Origin: Pogona vitticeps
Taxonomy: Eukaryota > Chordata > Lepidosauria > Squamata > Agamidae
DNA: 64,000 bases
Reading direction: 5' to 3'
Assembly (NCBI RefSeq): GCF_051106095.1
Contig: NC_135783.1
Span: 309,208,322 to 309,272,321 of the forward strand
Part shown: in pieces, positions 42,808-54,354 of the stretch
Layout: every line of letters begins with the position of its first letter
Numbering within the stretch: the first letter of the stretch is position 1
Notes under the pieces: generated by a model
Database searches by the model: none
What the model saw: the letters and a program-made list of their open reading frames with translations, nothing else
Told to the model about the DNA's origin: nothing
Program-made: the position numbers and the translations under genes

Positions 42808-45800
42808 TTAATTAAAATGCTGGGTGAACAGAAAGGTCTTTGCCTGGCGCCGAAAGGCCAAGAGTGTCGGAGCCAGGCGGATCTCTCTAGGGAGGGTGTT
42901 CCAAAGTTGGGGGGCAACAACCGAGAAGGCCCTATTCCGACATGCCATCCCCTTCACCTCTTTCAAGGATGGCACCTTCAGAAGGGCCTCCTGGCCTGAT
43001 CTTAGAGGACGGGCAGGCACATATGGAAGAAGGCGGTCCTTTAGGTAACCAGGTCCTAAGCCGTTTAGGGCTTTATATGTCAAAGTAAGCACTTTGAATT
43101 GGGCCCGAGCAGCAACCGGCAGCCAGTGTAAATTTTTTCAGAACCGCCGTGATATGAGTCTGTGCGGCGGTACCACTTACCAGCCGCGCAGCCTGGTTCT
43201 GTGCCAGTTGCAGTCGTCGGACTGTCTTCAAAGGCTGCCCCACGTATAGCGCATTGCAGTAATCCAGTCTGGTTGTTACCAGTGCATGAGTGACTGCTGC
43301 CAGGCTCTGCTCATCCAGGTAAGGGCAAAGTTGATATATTCTCCGCAGCTGTAAGAAGGCACCCCTGGACACCGAGTCCACCTGGGCTTCCAAGGTCAGA
43401 CTGGGGTCAAGGAGCACCCCCAAGCTGCGGACCCTATCCTTTAGGAGGAGTGTGATCCCGTCTAAGGTAGGGAGATGGCCCTTTAACCTATCTGGCGGGG
43501 CACCTACCAGCAGCACTTCAGACTTGTCTGGATTGAGCCTCAGTTTATTGACCCTCATCCAGACCATTATCGAGTCCAGGCACGAGTTCAGAACGGTGAC
43601 TGCCACACCTGGATTGGTAGAAAAAGAGAGGTAGAGCTGGGTGTCGTCAGCATATTGCTGACTCCTCAGCCCAAACCTCCTAACGACCTCCCCCAGCGGT
43701 TTCATGTAGATATTGAACAGCATGGGGGACAGTCCCTGAGGAACCCCATGACGCAACCGCCATGGGTCAGAGCTACTGTCCCCCAGCACCACCTTCTGGA
43801 CTCGATCAGCCAGGTAGGAACGGAACCACTGTAAAACAGTGCCTCCAATTCCCATCCCAGCCAGTCTGTCCAGAAGGACACCATGGTCGATGGTGTCGAA
43901 AGCTGCTGAGAGGTCCAGGAGAATCAACAGGGATGCATTACCCCTGTCTTTCTCCCGGCAAAGGTCGTCATACAGGGCGACCAAGGCAGTTTCCGTCCCA
44001 TAACCCGGCCTGAAACCCGATTGAAATGGATCTAGATAATCCGTTTCATCCAGGAGAGCCTGGAGCTGCTCAGCCACCACACGTTCCAACACCTTGCCCA
44101 GAAAAGGGAGGTTTGCTATTGGACGATAGTTGTTCACTAGACCTGGATCCAGATTAGGTTTTTTTTAGGAGTGGGCGAATCACTGCCTCCTTTAATGGGG
44201 CAGGAACCACTCCCTCTCTTAACGAGGAGTTGATGACCTCCAGGATCCAGGTGCAAACTCCCCTGGCAGATTTCTTTATTAGCCATGATGGGCAAGGGTC
44301 GAGTTGTGTAGTGGTGGCACGAACCGATCCAAGCACCCTGTCCACATCCTCAGGTTGCAACAACTGAAACTCATCCAATAAATTAGGACATAAGTCCAGA
44401 GCACTGGACACAACCATGGGCTCTGCATCAACAGTGGAGTCCAAATCTTTGCGAATCTGAGCAATTTTCCCCTCAAAGTGTGTAACAAATTCGTTACAGT
44501 GAGCCACTGAGGAGTCCAGGACCTCCACCGAACCATTAGGCTGAAGAAGGTCCCGGACCACTCGAAATAGCTCTGCTGGATGACACACCGAGGAAGCGAT
44601 ACGGCTGGAGAAATACTGGCGTTTTGCCAGCCGTATTGCCACAGAGTAGGCCCGATAATGGGCTCTAAGCTGTGTTTGGTCATAGTCGCAGCGATATTTC
44701 CTCCATCTGCGCTCAAGCCGTCTCCCCAACCGTTTCATGGCCAAAAGCTCCTCTGTGTACCATGGAGCCTTATAGGCTCTGCGGGCAGGGAGAGGGCACC
44801 TAGGTGCGATCGTGTCAACCGCCCGGGCCATCTCCTTGTACCACAAGGCGACCTGGGCTTCGACAGGAGCGCCGACCATATCAGCTGGAAACTCCCCTAG
44901 AGCATTCAGGAATCCTTCAGGATCCATAAGTCTCCGGGGGCGGATCATTTTAATTGATCCCCCACCCCTGCAGAGGGTAGTAGTGGCTGAGAGTCTAAAT
45001 TTTACCAGGAAATGGTCCGACCATGACAACGGAGTCAAAGATAAATCCACCACATCCGGACCACCATCCCCCTGTCCCGTAGAGAATACTAGGTCAAGTG
45101 TATGGCCTTTCTCATGAGTCGGGCCGATGACATGTTGAGACAGCCCCATGGTTGTCATGGCGGCCATGAAGTCCTGAGCTGCCCCTGATAAAGTGGCCTC
45201 GGCATGGAGATTGAGGTCCCCCAGTACCAAAAGTCTGGGGGTCCTCAACACCAGATCCGAGATCACCTCCGTCAGCTCAGGTAGGGAGACTGTTGGTAAG
45301 CAGCAGGGTGGGCGGTACACCAGCAGAATCCCTAGTCTGTCTCGCAAGCCCAACACACAATACAGGCCCTCTAGACCATTTCCCAAGGGGACAGGGAGCC
45401 TGGAAAAATGGAAGGAATCCTTGTAGACTATTGCCACACCTCCTCCCCGCCCCTCCGGGCGACCCTGGTGTTGGACCAAGTACCCAGGGGGACATAACTG
45501 AGATAGAGGAACTCCTTCTTCTTCTCCCACCCAGGTCTCAGTAATGCATGCCAGGTCGGCCCCCTCATCCAAAATTAAGTCATGGATGAGGGCAGTCTTG
45601 TTTTTTGCCGACCTGGCATTTACCAACAATACAATGTGGCCCGGGGGGTGGCTGATATGGTCACCTGGTACCATTTGGCTAGGAGTAGAGCTAGAAAGGG
45701 GGATAGGTGTAAGGTATCTAACCTCCTTTCTCCTACTCGGGCATGCTCTACTCCCACCGCCATATCTTCCCCTGCCGTATATTGTCTCTATTGGTTGCCC

Positions 45801-46262
45801 CAGAGACCCCTCAGACCCCCCTGTTTCCCAGCTTGTTCCCCAGCCGGTTCCTTCAGGGAATCTGGCAGCCGGCGAGAGCCCAGCCATAGTCCCACTGTCT
45901 CTCACTCGGTGAGCTGCGGAAGGCAGATGAAATTCGGCTCCCCCGAGTGCAGGAGTGCAGATCTGAAAGGGCCCTAGAAGCAGTTCCAACTTAAAAGCCT
46001 TCTTTTCCCCTTGAGCCAGGTGGCTGATGTAGGGAGGGGAGGAGGCAGCCAAGAAGCGACAGGGCCCAATCCTGCAGAGCAAAGGGTGACTTAGCCAGTT
46101 CCCTTGGCAAAAGGCTGGCAGCCGGCCAACCACAAACCCACCGTCTCTCACTCGGTGAGCTGCGGAAGGCAGATGAAATTCGGCTCCCCCGAGTGCAGGA
46201 ATGCTGGTCTGAAAGGGCCCCAGAAGCAGCTCCGACTTAAAAGCCTTTTGCTCATATTCCAC
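42808..46262 (-). pseudogene. L2 ORF2: APE endonuclease plus reverse transcriptase, nearly intact
   Basis: First frame 702 codons (46,262-44,154). Residues 6-41 and 88-124 are the translated 5' monomers, so the true start is probably downstream. The endonuclease is at about residues 208-425 with NARSAKNK, TETW (241-244), LGDLNLH (347-353) and WSDHFLV (414-420). An 8-A run (plus strand T run, 44,158-44,166) shifts the frame just before NNYRPIANLPFLGKVLERVV. The RT frame of 354 codons has LDLSAAFDTIDHG, GVPQGLSPMLF (two residues shorter than the usual GVPQGSVLSP) and QYADDTQLYLSF. A second 1-base slip near 43,133 precedes the C terminus: KALNGLGPGYL, YVPARPLRS, RAFSVVAPQLWNTLPREIRLA. No stops by substitution were noticed. 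Confidence 0.88.
45900..46255 (-). promoter_or_regulatory. Tandem 5' monomers of the L2 element (putative promoter)
   Basis: A block of about 110 bases beginning CTCTCACTCGGTGAGCTGCG is repeated at 45,900 and 46,147, period about 247 bp, over 90 percent identical by eye. The outer monomer is partial. The position at the 5' end and the tandem arrangement resemble promoter monomers of some mammalian L1s. Promoter function is inferred, not shown. Confidence 0.7.
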
Positions 46263-47627
46263 AGTGCAACATTGTCTCCTCCCAACCTATTCCTTCATCC
46301 TCCATCCCATTTGAAACCTCAGTATCCCAATGTCCTTGAAACACATCCATAATGTAAGTGGACCACATAGGTTGTAGGAGAAAGAAGAATTACATCAAAG
46401 ATGCTTTTCCCTCCCTTCAAGTGGATTGCAACAAATAAATGTTTTTTGCTTGAAGCAATTTCTTCTGGGACCATGGCAAAAGAAAAGAATTAAACAGCTT
46501 CCCTTACTGCTGTAGCCCTTATCAGGATTATTGTGATGGCTATTTTCAGTGAAAACACCCATCTACAGTAAATGTAGAAACACATTGAATGTAACATAAT
46601 GTAAGCCTGTACTAGCACTTGATTTGAACGTGGGGGAGGGCATGACACTGTGATTAAGCTTCCAGCCAGGCAGCTAATGGATGAGCGTGGATGCAAAGTG
46701 TTACAAGTAACAATGTTAATGGTAAAATATCACTTTCGGAGGTAACGAGGGAACATCAGTGTTCCTTCTTGAAAAAATATATGAATCAGCAACATCATTA
46801 CTTTTTCCCATGCCACAAGAAACATTTACTTACTAGTCTTAACTGGTTTAGGTTATTCCCCCCCCCACACACAAATAAGAACTAAACTGCAATGAGTGTT
46901 AGAAATAAGTTACTATTTGAAATGCTGAGGAAATAAGATTCCTTTTGAAAAGTAACTTTCCTAGTTATGTAGAATTGTGGTTTTTGTTTTTAATGGCTGG
47001 AAGTAACTCCCTCAGTTGTGAGGTTTCTGAGCTGAGGATTAGCTTCCTGGAGAGGCCAGCATGGGGACACTACACCTATTTTGCTTAGATTAAGGGGAGA
47101 GAGATTCTCTGTACATTGATTGGGCCTGGCTGTTTCATCCTGTTATTCCTCCTGCCCCTACCCTAGATGCTGACGCTTGAAGGAATGGTGGAATGACAAA
47201 GACTCTTGGCTTGGCTGTTCCCACCTGCTTTGTCCCACTCCCTGTCCTAGTAGTCTTCACCACAGTCTTGCTCCAATTCTGAGTCCATGTAAAGGCATCT
47301 GAATTGTCTTTATCATTATGTTCTGTGAGAACATTCATATAGTCTCTCCTGATGCTCTGCTGCCTAAAGATAACTAGAAGAGAAGTCGCCATGATGAGGA
47401 CGATCCTCTTTCTTAGCTCAGGAATGAGATATTGGTCTCTTTCTGGTGCTTGAGTGTCGAAGATAACTTTGTATTATAATTTATTTACTTTGTGAGAGTT
47501 CAAAGTGGGGAAGATCTCTTAACATAAACTCCTTAGTGACTAGTTTGATAATATCATGTCAATATTATTCATGTTCAACATTGCTTACCTACTGGTACAG
47601 GGCATGGTTACTTAAACTTTTGATATG
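46256..47627. other. Unassigned sequence with GTAAC-type motifs
   Basis: AT-rich. At 46,700-46,985, GTTACAAGTAACAATG and TTTTGAAAAGTAACTTTCC suggest an old DNA element, but the ends were not resolved. Poly-C tract near 46,860. Confidence 0.4.
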
Positions 47628-47635
47628 TTTCAAAC

Positions 47636-47771
47636 CAGTGGTTCCAAACCTTGAGTCCCCAGATGTTCTTGGAATAAAATTCCCAAAAGCTTTCACCATT
47701 AGTTGTGCTGGCCTGGATTTCTGGGAGTTGTAGTCCAAGAACATTTGGGGACCCATGGTTGGGAACAACTG
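47636..47771. mobile_element. hAT-like hairpin MITE with 8 bp target duplication
   Basis: 136 bp. Ends CAGTGGTTCCAAACCTTGAG and CCATGGTTGGGAACAACTG are inverted repeats. Inner arms CCCAGATGTTCTTGGAATAA and GTAGTCCAAGAACATTTGGG also pair. Duplication TTTCAAAC at 47,628-47,635 and 47,772-47,779. Eight-base target duplications are typical of hAT transposons. Confidence 0.92.
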
Positions 47772-47779
47772 TTTCAAAC

Positions 47780-48920
47780 AAAAATGTAACTTTGCAATAC
47801 AATTAATATTATGGTGTTAATTTTTATTGTAATTATAATTATGTTTGTTGTCTTTGTTCTGTGAACACAATGAACATAAGTATATAGCAAAAACACTGTA
47901 CAAATAAATTGATGGTGATGAAGATTTTTATTATACTCTTTTTATGCTTATATTTTTATACTTTTGTAAAGATACTGCAGATCTCTAGTACTCAGTTATC
48001 CAAAGGAAGCTGAACTTTATGACATTTTCCCACCTGAGCAAATGTGGCATACAAAATAAACAATATTTTCCAATTTTTGCAACTACCAAAAACTTGCCAG
48101 TGGGGAAAAAATAGAATAAAATGGCTAGCTGCTTCATGAGCTAACAGAAAGCAGCTTTAATCTCAGGCAATAATGCCTTTAATCTCAGCAATACATTATC
48201 AAGGGTAATTTGTCACAGACAACAATGGAACAGACCTAGACTTTTCCACAGAATGTATCTATTTTGGCTAAATAAATGTGTGGCTGTCATTCATTTAGAG
48301 CGCAGAGTCCAGATATTTTCCCTTGAGCACTTGCTGCTGTGGTGAAGATAGAATATGTTTAAGTGCTCAAAGCAGAGAATATATTGAATTTCATAAAATG
48401 CACTTCTTCTTCTAGTTACTGTGGTGGGTATCACTTGCAAAGCACTACATGCCTGCTGCAGTCCGCTCCTGGCAATGATGCATATCTCAAATCTAGAACA
48501 GGTGACTGTAAAGTGCTGAGATAAATGATGTGAACAGACAGTAATGGGACAGAGGGAACTGCTGTCATGATAAAATGACAAGGTAACTTGTTCATAAGAC
48601 GGCCGAGTTCCTTGCAGTGGAACCTGGTGACTCCAATTCCAGAGTAACTGAAATTCTCAGTTTTACTGTGCAGTTCACAGTCTTTAGCAAGGTGCTGAAC
48701 CTATTTTGGTTCCTTATATTTCTACCAGACTCAGCAGTCTAGAACGTTCACATGCTTCCTACCAGTTGAAAGGTCAGACAAAAGGCCTATTAGATTTGTA
48801 AAGTAGAGGTGGGTGAACAAAGACCAGGGGCAATTTTTCCAGCCCCAGGGCCCTTTAAGGGCCATTTCAGCTGCTTCAAATGAAACAAGAAGTGACTAGT
48901 AGCCTGCCTGGCTGGCTGCT
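47780..48920. other. Unassigned AT-rich sequence
   Basis: No gene. A GAGGTGGGTGAACAAA block near 48,806 resembles one end of the GAGATGGGC-type MITEs (compare 38,225). Confidence 0.45.
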
Positions 48921-48990
48921 TTCCTTCCTTCCTTCGTTCCTTCCTTCCTTCCTTCCGTCCGTCCGTCTGTCCATCCGTCCATCTGTTTTT
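48921..48990. repeat. CCTT / GTCC tetranucleotide tract
   Basis: Imperfect ccttccttcctt passing into gtccgtccgtctgtcc, a diverging tetranucleotide repeat. Confidence 0.9.
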
Positions 48991-49024
48991 CAATACTTAC
49001 CTTTTTGGAAAAGGAAGTGAGATG

Positions 49025-50041
49025 TGTTCTCCCCCCCTCGATAAATCAAGTGAGGGTACATCTTGATTGCGGGTGTGGGGCTTCGTGTCATCAATATGCC
49101 ATTGCGTCCCTTGAATGCTGCCTGGGGGCTGTACTGCAATGGATGCAGGAGAATGGACTGAGGTTGAACCTGGACAAGACGAAGGTTTTAAGGGTGGGCG
49201 CCCCTCCTATCAGTGGTTTGGGAAGCTCCCTCTCTTTTGGGGGGGCAACTCTCACCACAGAGAGTGTGATCCACATCTTTGGGGTCCATATTGACCCAGC
49301 ACTTACCACGGAGTTCCAGGTAGCGTCTGTGGTCCACACCGCCCACCTACATCTTTGGCAGATTGCCCAGCTGTGCTCCTATCTTGATGTTGGAGTGGTC
49401 ACCACTCTGGTCCATGCATTCATAATCTCGAAATTAGACTGCTGTAATGTGCTGTACTTGGGGCTGCCTTTGAGATTGATGCGGAAACTACAAATGGTCC
49501 AGAATATGGCTGCCAGATTATTAGCTGGGGTGAAAAAATAACATCACATTTCCCCCAGTCTGGTGGACTTACACTGGTTGCCCATTCATTTCCGCATTGA
49601 CTTCAAGGTCTTAATGCTTATATATAAAACCATAAATGGTTTAGGACCTCAATACCTGGCAGAGCGCCTGCTCCCATCTAGCTATACCCGTGTCACTCGA
49701 TCTAGCCAAGCTGGGCGACTGATGGGCTTGAACCCAAGAGAGGCCCAGAAGGAGAGAGCTAGAAACCGGGCTTTCTCAGCGGTGGCCCTTGCCTATGGAA
49801 CACCTTGCCCCTGGAGATTTGCCTGGCACCCTCGCTAGGAGTTTTTAAGAACAAGCTGACGGCATGATTCTTCAGACAGGTCTTCCCCCCCCCCTTCCGT
49901 TTCTTAGTTTCCTAAGTCTTATCATCTTGTTTTTTACTTATCTCTATGTTGTCTGATATTGTTTGTTTTAAATTTTGTTTTATATTCATAATGTAAGCCA
50001 CCCAGAATAGACTGATTGAATCTAGATGGGCGGGGTAAAAG
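49025..50041 (+). mobile_element. L2 LINE, second family, 5' truncated
   Basis: Begins just after the RT active site. An open frame to 49,541 carries CLGAVLQWMQENGLRLNLDK, KVLRVGAPPISGLGSSL, IFGVHIDPALTTEFQVASVV, AQLCSYLDVGVVTTLVHAFI, KLDCCNVLYLGLP and QNMAARLLAGVKK. After a stop/frame change it continues VDLHWLPIHFRIDFKVLMLI, KTINGLGPQYLAERLLP, RVTRSSQAG and ERARNRAFSAVA. The 3' UTR has GTAAGCCACCCAGAATAGAC and GATGGGCGGGGTAAAAGCCG, then the AAAT tail. It differs clearly in sequence from the 38,769 family, so two L2 lineages are present. Dead. Confidence 0.9.
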
Positions 50042-50046
50042 CCGAA

Positions 50047-50135
<89 letters not shown>

Positions 50136-50236
50136 ATACATACATACATACATACATACATACATACATACATACATACATACATACATACATACATACA
50201 TACATACATACATACATACATACATACATACATACA
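50042..50236. repeat. Compound microsatellite (AAAT)n then (ACAT)n
   Basis: The L2 tail of about 23 AAAT units passes into about 24 ACAT units with no other change. It gives artificial Tyr-Val-Cys-Met and Leu-Phe-Ile-Tyr repeat frames on the minus strand. Confidence 0.97.
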
Positions 50237-51929
50237 TCTTGCTTTAGAATAAACTTCACTTCAAAGACATGATTTTCCAATGAGGGCTTAAAATCTGGGA
50301 TAGTTTGATTTTGTTTGTTTGTTTCTGCAATCATAGGCTGCATAAACGGCTGCAGCCACAGGTCATGTGACTTGTTAATTACTGCCTCTTTTCCCTCTGT
50401 GGTAAATACCATCAACTTATAAAGGCTCTTTATCTTAAGGAACAGATTTATATATTTAAAAAGGGATTACAGAGACACTCACAGTATATGACATCAGTCA
50501 TTCTTCAGTACAAAATATGCATCTAGGCTCATTGACTCACTGAAGAAAAATTGTTTTGCTTGGTAAATCTGTAACAATTAGAGGTTTCAAGAATGACTCA
50601 GGTCTATACACAGGCATCTTAATCTTGATAATGATACCTAAATCCAGGAGTAATTGAAGTTTGGTGTAACCAAAACTCATCTAACTATTTTGAAGAAGTG
50701 ACTTCAAAAGAAGGTCCACTCTAGTATTTTTTAAAAATCATGTTGAAAACTATATGATTTTCCAACTCTCATGATTCAAATCAAACAGAAATGGCAATGT
50801 TTTATGTGCATATCTTGAATAGCTATGAGTATCTTCCTCTGGAAATACCTGACACATTGTTTAACAAAAATCTTGAATGATTGAAGAGATTAATAAAATT
50901 GCACCAACATAAAGTTCTTCAATAATCCACTAATATGTATTTACATTATTTCTCTAAGTATATATGTCATTAACAGTGATCCTAAAATATGACTGTCAGT
51001 GTCGTGTGCCATTTATGGCATTTCCGAGCTACATGGGAGGATTGAAAAGACAAATCTTACTAATGATCTGCTCAATCTTAGGAAACACCCATTTTTCCCT
51101 TTTCCTATTATAAAACCATTGTGCAACTTTTCTAGGCTCTTACATCCTGTGTTGGAAATTTAAAAGGCATATAGTTCTTTCACATGTTTGGGTTCAAACT
51201 ACAGCTCACTATGTGATTACATTAATTATCTAAAATTAAGTTTAGAGGTTCAAAAGCCTCAGAGGTCAAAGCATTTAATACTGAACCATGCTGTGCAGTA
51301 ATGGTATTTCTAAGAGAATTAATTAAATCCACTGCCTTTGAGTAACTGTCACATTCAAGGTTGAATGTAAAGAGAATTGTTCCATAGCTACTAAAATAAA
51401 CTTGTTCAGAATTTCTCCACTATACATCCTGGTAAAATGTCAAATGAATGTCCATTTTACTCTGGAATGATTTACCCAGGCATGTGTTGACTCATGGTGT
51501 GAGTTCATAATCAAAGAAAATGTAGGCTTATTTATGGATCTTTTGAAAGTTTTTCTACTTGCAAATATTTGAGATTTAAGTGTTCAGGAGCCATGATGTC
51601 CAGGATCTGCCCAAGAATTTTTGTTGCCTAAATGGCAAAGAACAATATGACACATTTTTGTGTTACCTGTGCAAGGAAACTAGTGGCTGGCTCTTGTTTC
51701 AGTACTGGAAATGAGAGACCATCCTCCACCACAGCTGAAGGCAGCTGTCTGGCTTGGGTGGCACTTAGTAGGAACTGGATGATACACAGGTTTCTCCTCT
51801 TGAAACCTCACTGCCACCTCCCAGCATCTACCGTTGTAGGTGATTGTATTACTTTGCATAATGGTAGGGCCAGTCTTCATGCTGTCTGAGATTTCTTATC
51901 CATTTCACTCACAGTAAACATTAGATGAT
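50237..51929. other. Unique AT-rich sequence, no gene seen
   Basis: About 1.7 kb with no recognised repeat. Frames of up to 85 codons lack domains. The last 14 bases are the left BovB target duplication. Confidence 0.5.
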
Positions 51930-52023
51930 TACTAACTCCAGGAGGCAGTGGAAGACAGGAGGGCCTGGTGTGCTCCTGTCCATGGGGTCATGAAGAGTCA
52001 GACACAATGACTAAACAACAACA
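51930..52023 (+). mobile_element. BovB 3' tail with 14 bp target duplication
   Basis: 94 bp of BovB terminus (GGAGGCAGTGGAAGACAGGA, GGGGTCATGAAGAGTCAGAC, ACTAAACAACAACA) between two copies of AAACATTAGATGAT (51,916-51,929 and 52,024-52,037). An extremely short but genuine insertion. Confidence 0.93.
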
Positions 52024-52031
52024 AAACATTA

Positions 52032-52063
52032 GATGATGATGATAGTGATGATGATGATGATGT
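52032..52063. repeat. (GAT)n microsatellite abutting BovB duplication
   Basis: Starts with the GATGAT end of the right target duplication and extends as imperfect GAT units. Confidence 0.88.
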
Positions 52064-52094
52064 TGTTGACATACATATATATTCTCCTATACTT

Positions 52095-52245
52095 CCGTGA
52101 GTTCAAGGAAGCATACTTGGCTCTATTTCCTCCTCACAACAACCCTGTGAAGTAGGCCAGGTAGATTGGCCCAGAGTTGCCTAGTGAGTATCAAGGTTCA
52201 GTGAGGACTGAAATCTGGATCGCTCAAATCCTTACTGGCACTCTG
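52095..52245 (-). mobile_element. MIR-like (CORE-type) SINE fragment
   Basis: TCCTCACAACAACCCTGTGA, AGTAGGCCAGGTAGATTGGC, GAGTTGCCTAGTGAG and a B-box-like end (CTGAAATCTGGATCGC) match the antisense layout of MIR-related SINEs. The exact family is unknown. Confidence 0.65.
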
Positions 52246-52489
52246 AGTGCTACATGACACAAAGGACAGAAACACATGTGAACGGATCAGGACTGCTGCT
52301 CTAAACAAAGACACTATGTTGAATGATCTTCCTCTCACTTTGTTGTGTAGCAATGTGTCCCCTTATTATGACAACATTATGCTGTAGTTCTCCCTACTAG
52401 ATATGGTGATATAGAGCAGGGATGGGGAAATATATCCTGTGATGGCAGTGCTGCCCTATGTTGCTATTTCTATATCTTGCAGGAGAAAA

Positions 52490-53960
52490 TTCATCATAAG
52501 GCTGCTATTTACAGGGGCTTCTTCTTATTGATAACATGCAGTTCTACTATGATGCGAATACCATCATGGGTGACTCATGGATGTGACAAAAGGATTGTCA
52601 TCATTCATAAAATCCATGGATGCATATCCCTTTCTTCTCAACCACATGGGAGGGGGGGAAATGACATAGCTAAGAGGAACTACAAAGAAATCACATCAGA
52701 CTTTGAAATTCTGGGAAGGAAACTCAAGGACCCTGGGGCTCAAACAGTCTTCTTGTCCACCTACCAGTACTCAGAAAATAAAAAAAAAGGGGGGGGGAAA
52801 TACTCCAGATGAACAATTGGCGATAAAGGTGGTGCTGTCACAAGAGATTTCGGTCTTGGGACCACAAGCTATGCTTCCTGGAAGATGGACTGCTGATATG
52901 TTGTGATATGTTGCATCTCACAAAGACTGGGAAGAATGTGTTTCACCACAGCACAATAAACTTCATCAGGAGGACTTAAACTGAAAGTGGGAGGGAGAGA
53001 CAAGCTCAGAGGCAGAGATAGATGAAGGCTTATGCACAATAAGAGAAACAGACCAAGTAATTCTTAATGGGACCCAATAATAAACTTCATTAAAATGTAT
53101 GAAACCAGGCCACAAATCACACAGTCTCCAGTGTCTACATTCAAATTCCAGGAGTATGAGAAACAACCAAGAAGAAATGGAAATCTTAGTTCAGGAGAGT
53201 AAATATGACTTGATAGGTCTACATGGGATGACTCTCATGACTGGAATACAGCAACTGAAGGATATAAATTGTTGAAAATGAACAGAAAGAATAGAAAGGG
53301 AGTTGCACTATGTATATCATAGTTGCACTATGTATATCAAAAATACATATTCCTGCACAGAAATACAGGAGGATGAGCTTGGCTGACCCATTGAGAACAC
53401 CTGGATTAATATAACTGAGTTGATAATGTGGTAGTTGGAGTCTGCTATTGACTACTCAATCAAGGAGATGATGCAGAAGAAACCTTTGAAAAACAAATTG
53501 CAAGAATGTCAGAGAGACACGATGTAGTAGTAATGGGGGGTTTAAATTATCCTAATGTCTGATGAGAGGCAAATCCTGCCAAATATGGTTCTTCCAAGAA
53601 ATTCCTGGCTTGTGTGACTGATAATTTTCTCCTACAAAAAGTAGAGGAAGAAACCATAGGAGTAGGACTATGGACTTGATTTGAATCAGTAGAGATGACC
53701 GGCTGAAAGAACTGGAAGCAAGGGGAACTCGGAGGGAAAGTGACCATGTTCTGCTTGAGTTCTTGGTTTCAAAGGAAACCAAAACAGGTGTAGCTGTATA
53801 TGTACATTAGCTTTTAGGAAAGGCAATTTTAATAAGCTCAGAAAATTATAAGTAAGGTCCCATGGCAGGAACTAGCAACAGGAAGAGAAGTCCAAGATAG
53901 ACGGGAGCTGTTTTAAAAAGGAAATTCGAAAGGCAGAATTTCAAAAGAGAAAAAGATGGA
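52490..53960 (+). mobile_element. CR1 LINE fragment: end of ORF1 and endonuclease of ORF2
   Basis: At 52,670-52,960 broken frames read NYKEITSDFEILGRKLKDPG, AQTVFLS and, further on, DHKLCFLEDGLL and MLHLTKTGKNVFHH. These resemble the C-terminal SGNH-esterase part of CR1 ORF1, including its D..LHLT/S..G block. At 53,130-53,790 they read SMRNNQEEMEILVQESKYDL, VVVMGGFNYPNV-like and TDNFLLQKVEEET, matching the CR1 ORF2 endonuclease (MGDFNYPDI). RT sequence is absent. Heavily mutated. CR1 copies are normally 5'-truncated, so survival of only the 5' part is unusual. Confidence 0.72.
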
Positions 53961-54354
53961 AGACTGCAAAAAAAGGGGAAGTATTTATTGGTGGAGGTTG
54001 GGGGGGAGGGGACTCCTCACTGAGGGGGATTTGGGGGGGTGGATGGACAGGATATGAATGGAGAGTTGTTTCCACCTCCAAAAAAAGTAAATTTAACTCA
54101 AAGTGTATTGACAGTTTTTCCTTCTCAATTTTTATCTGGTAAAGGCAGATTTACAGCCTCCCCATAATTATGTATTATTACATTAATATTAGGTTAGAAT
54201 TATATTCTGAAAAATCTATTTTAATGTGCTTCCTTTACGCTGTTAAAATACATTTTTATGCATATTTGGTGGAGGGGTGTCACAGGTTCATTGGCTTTTA
54301 TGAATGGGGTTGTGACTTAGGAAAGGTTGTGAAACACTACACTAGGGGGTGGCA
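53961..54354. other. Unassigned sequence, possible old MITE
   Basis: GGTTGTGACTTAGGAAAGGT near 54,308 looks like one arm of a known hAT-style MITE. No partner arm found. G-rich runs near 54,000-54,040. Confidence 0.4.

Larger units (their letters stand above)
38769..46255 (-). mobile_element. Near-complete L2 LINE hosting another LINE
   Basis: Minus-strand order: two 5' UTR monomers (46,255-45,900), a long ORF with APE endonuclease and RT (46,262-42,808), a 3' UTR, an interruption by the 3.8 kb APE LINE at 38,921-42,745, the last 3' UTR block (GCACCATTGCCAGTGGCTTC in plus orientation, 38,846), and an ATTT-repeat tail (38,769-38,828). Without the insertion and one duplicate it is about 3.65 kb. 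GC-rich and CpG-rich compared with its surroundings. Clear outer target duplications were not found. L2-clade elements move by target-primed reverse transcription. Confidence 0.88.

Noticed and set aside
38921-46255. CpG island or host gene promoter
   Set aside because: The GC- and CpG-rich block coincides exactly with two relatively young LINEs.
43452-46352. Plus-strand frames of 60-131 codons across 43-46 kb
   Set aside because: Antisense shadows of the GC-rich L2 ORF.
50042-50236. CRISPR-like array
   Set aside because: Simple tetranucleotide repeats without spacers; eukaryotic sequence.
49912-50415. Frame with repeated Tyr-Val-Cys-Met and Leu-Phe-Ile-Tyr
   Set aside because: Translation of the AAAT/ACAT microsatellite.
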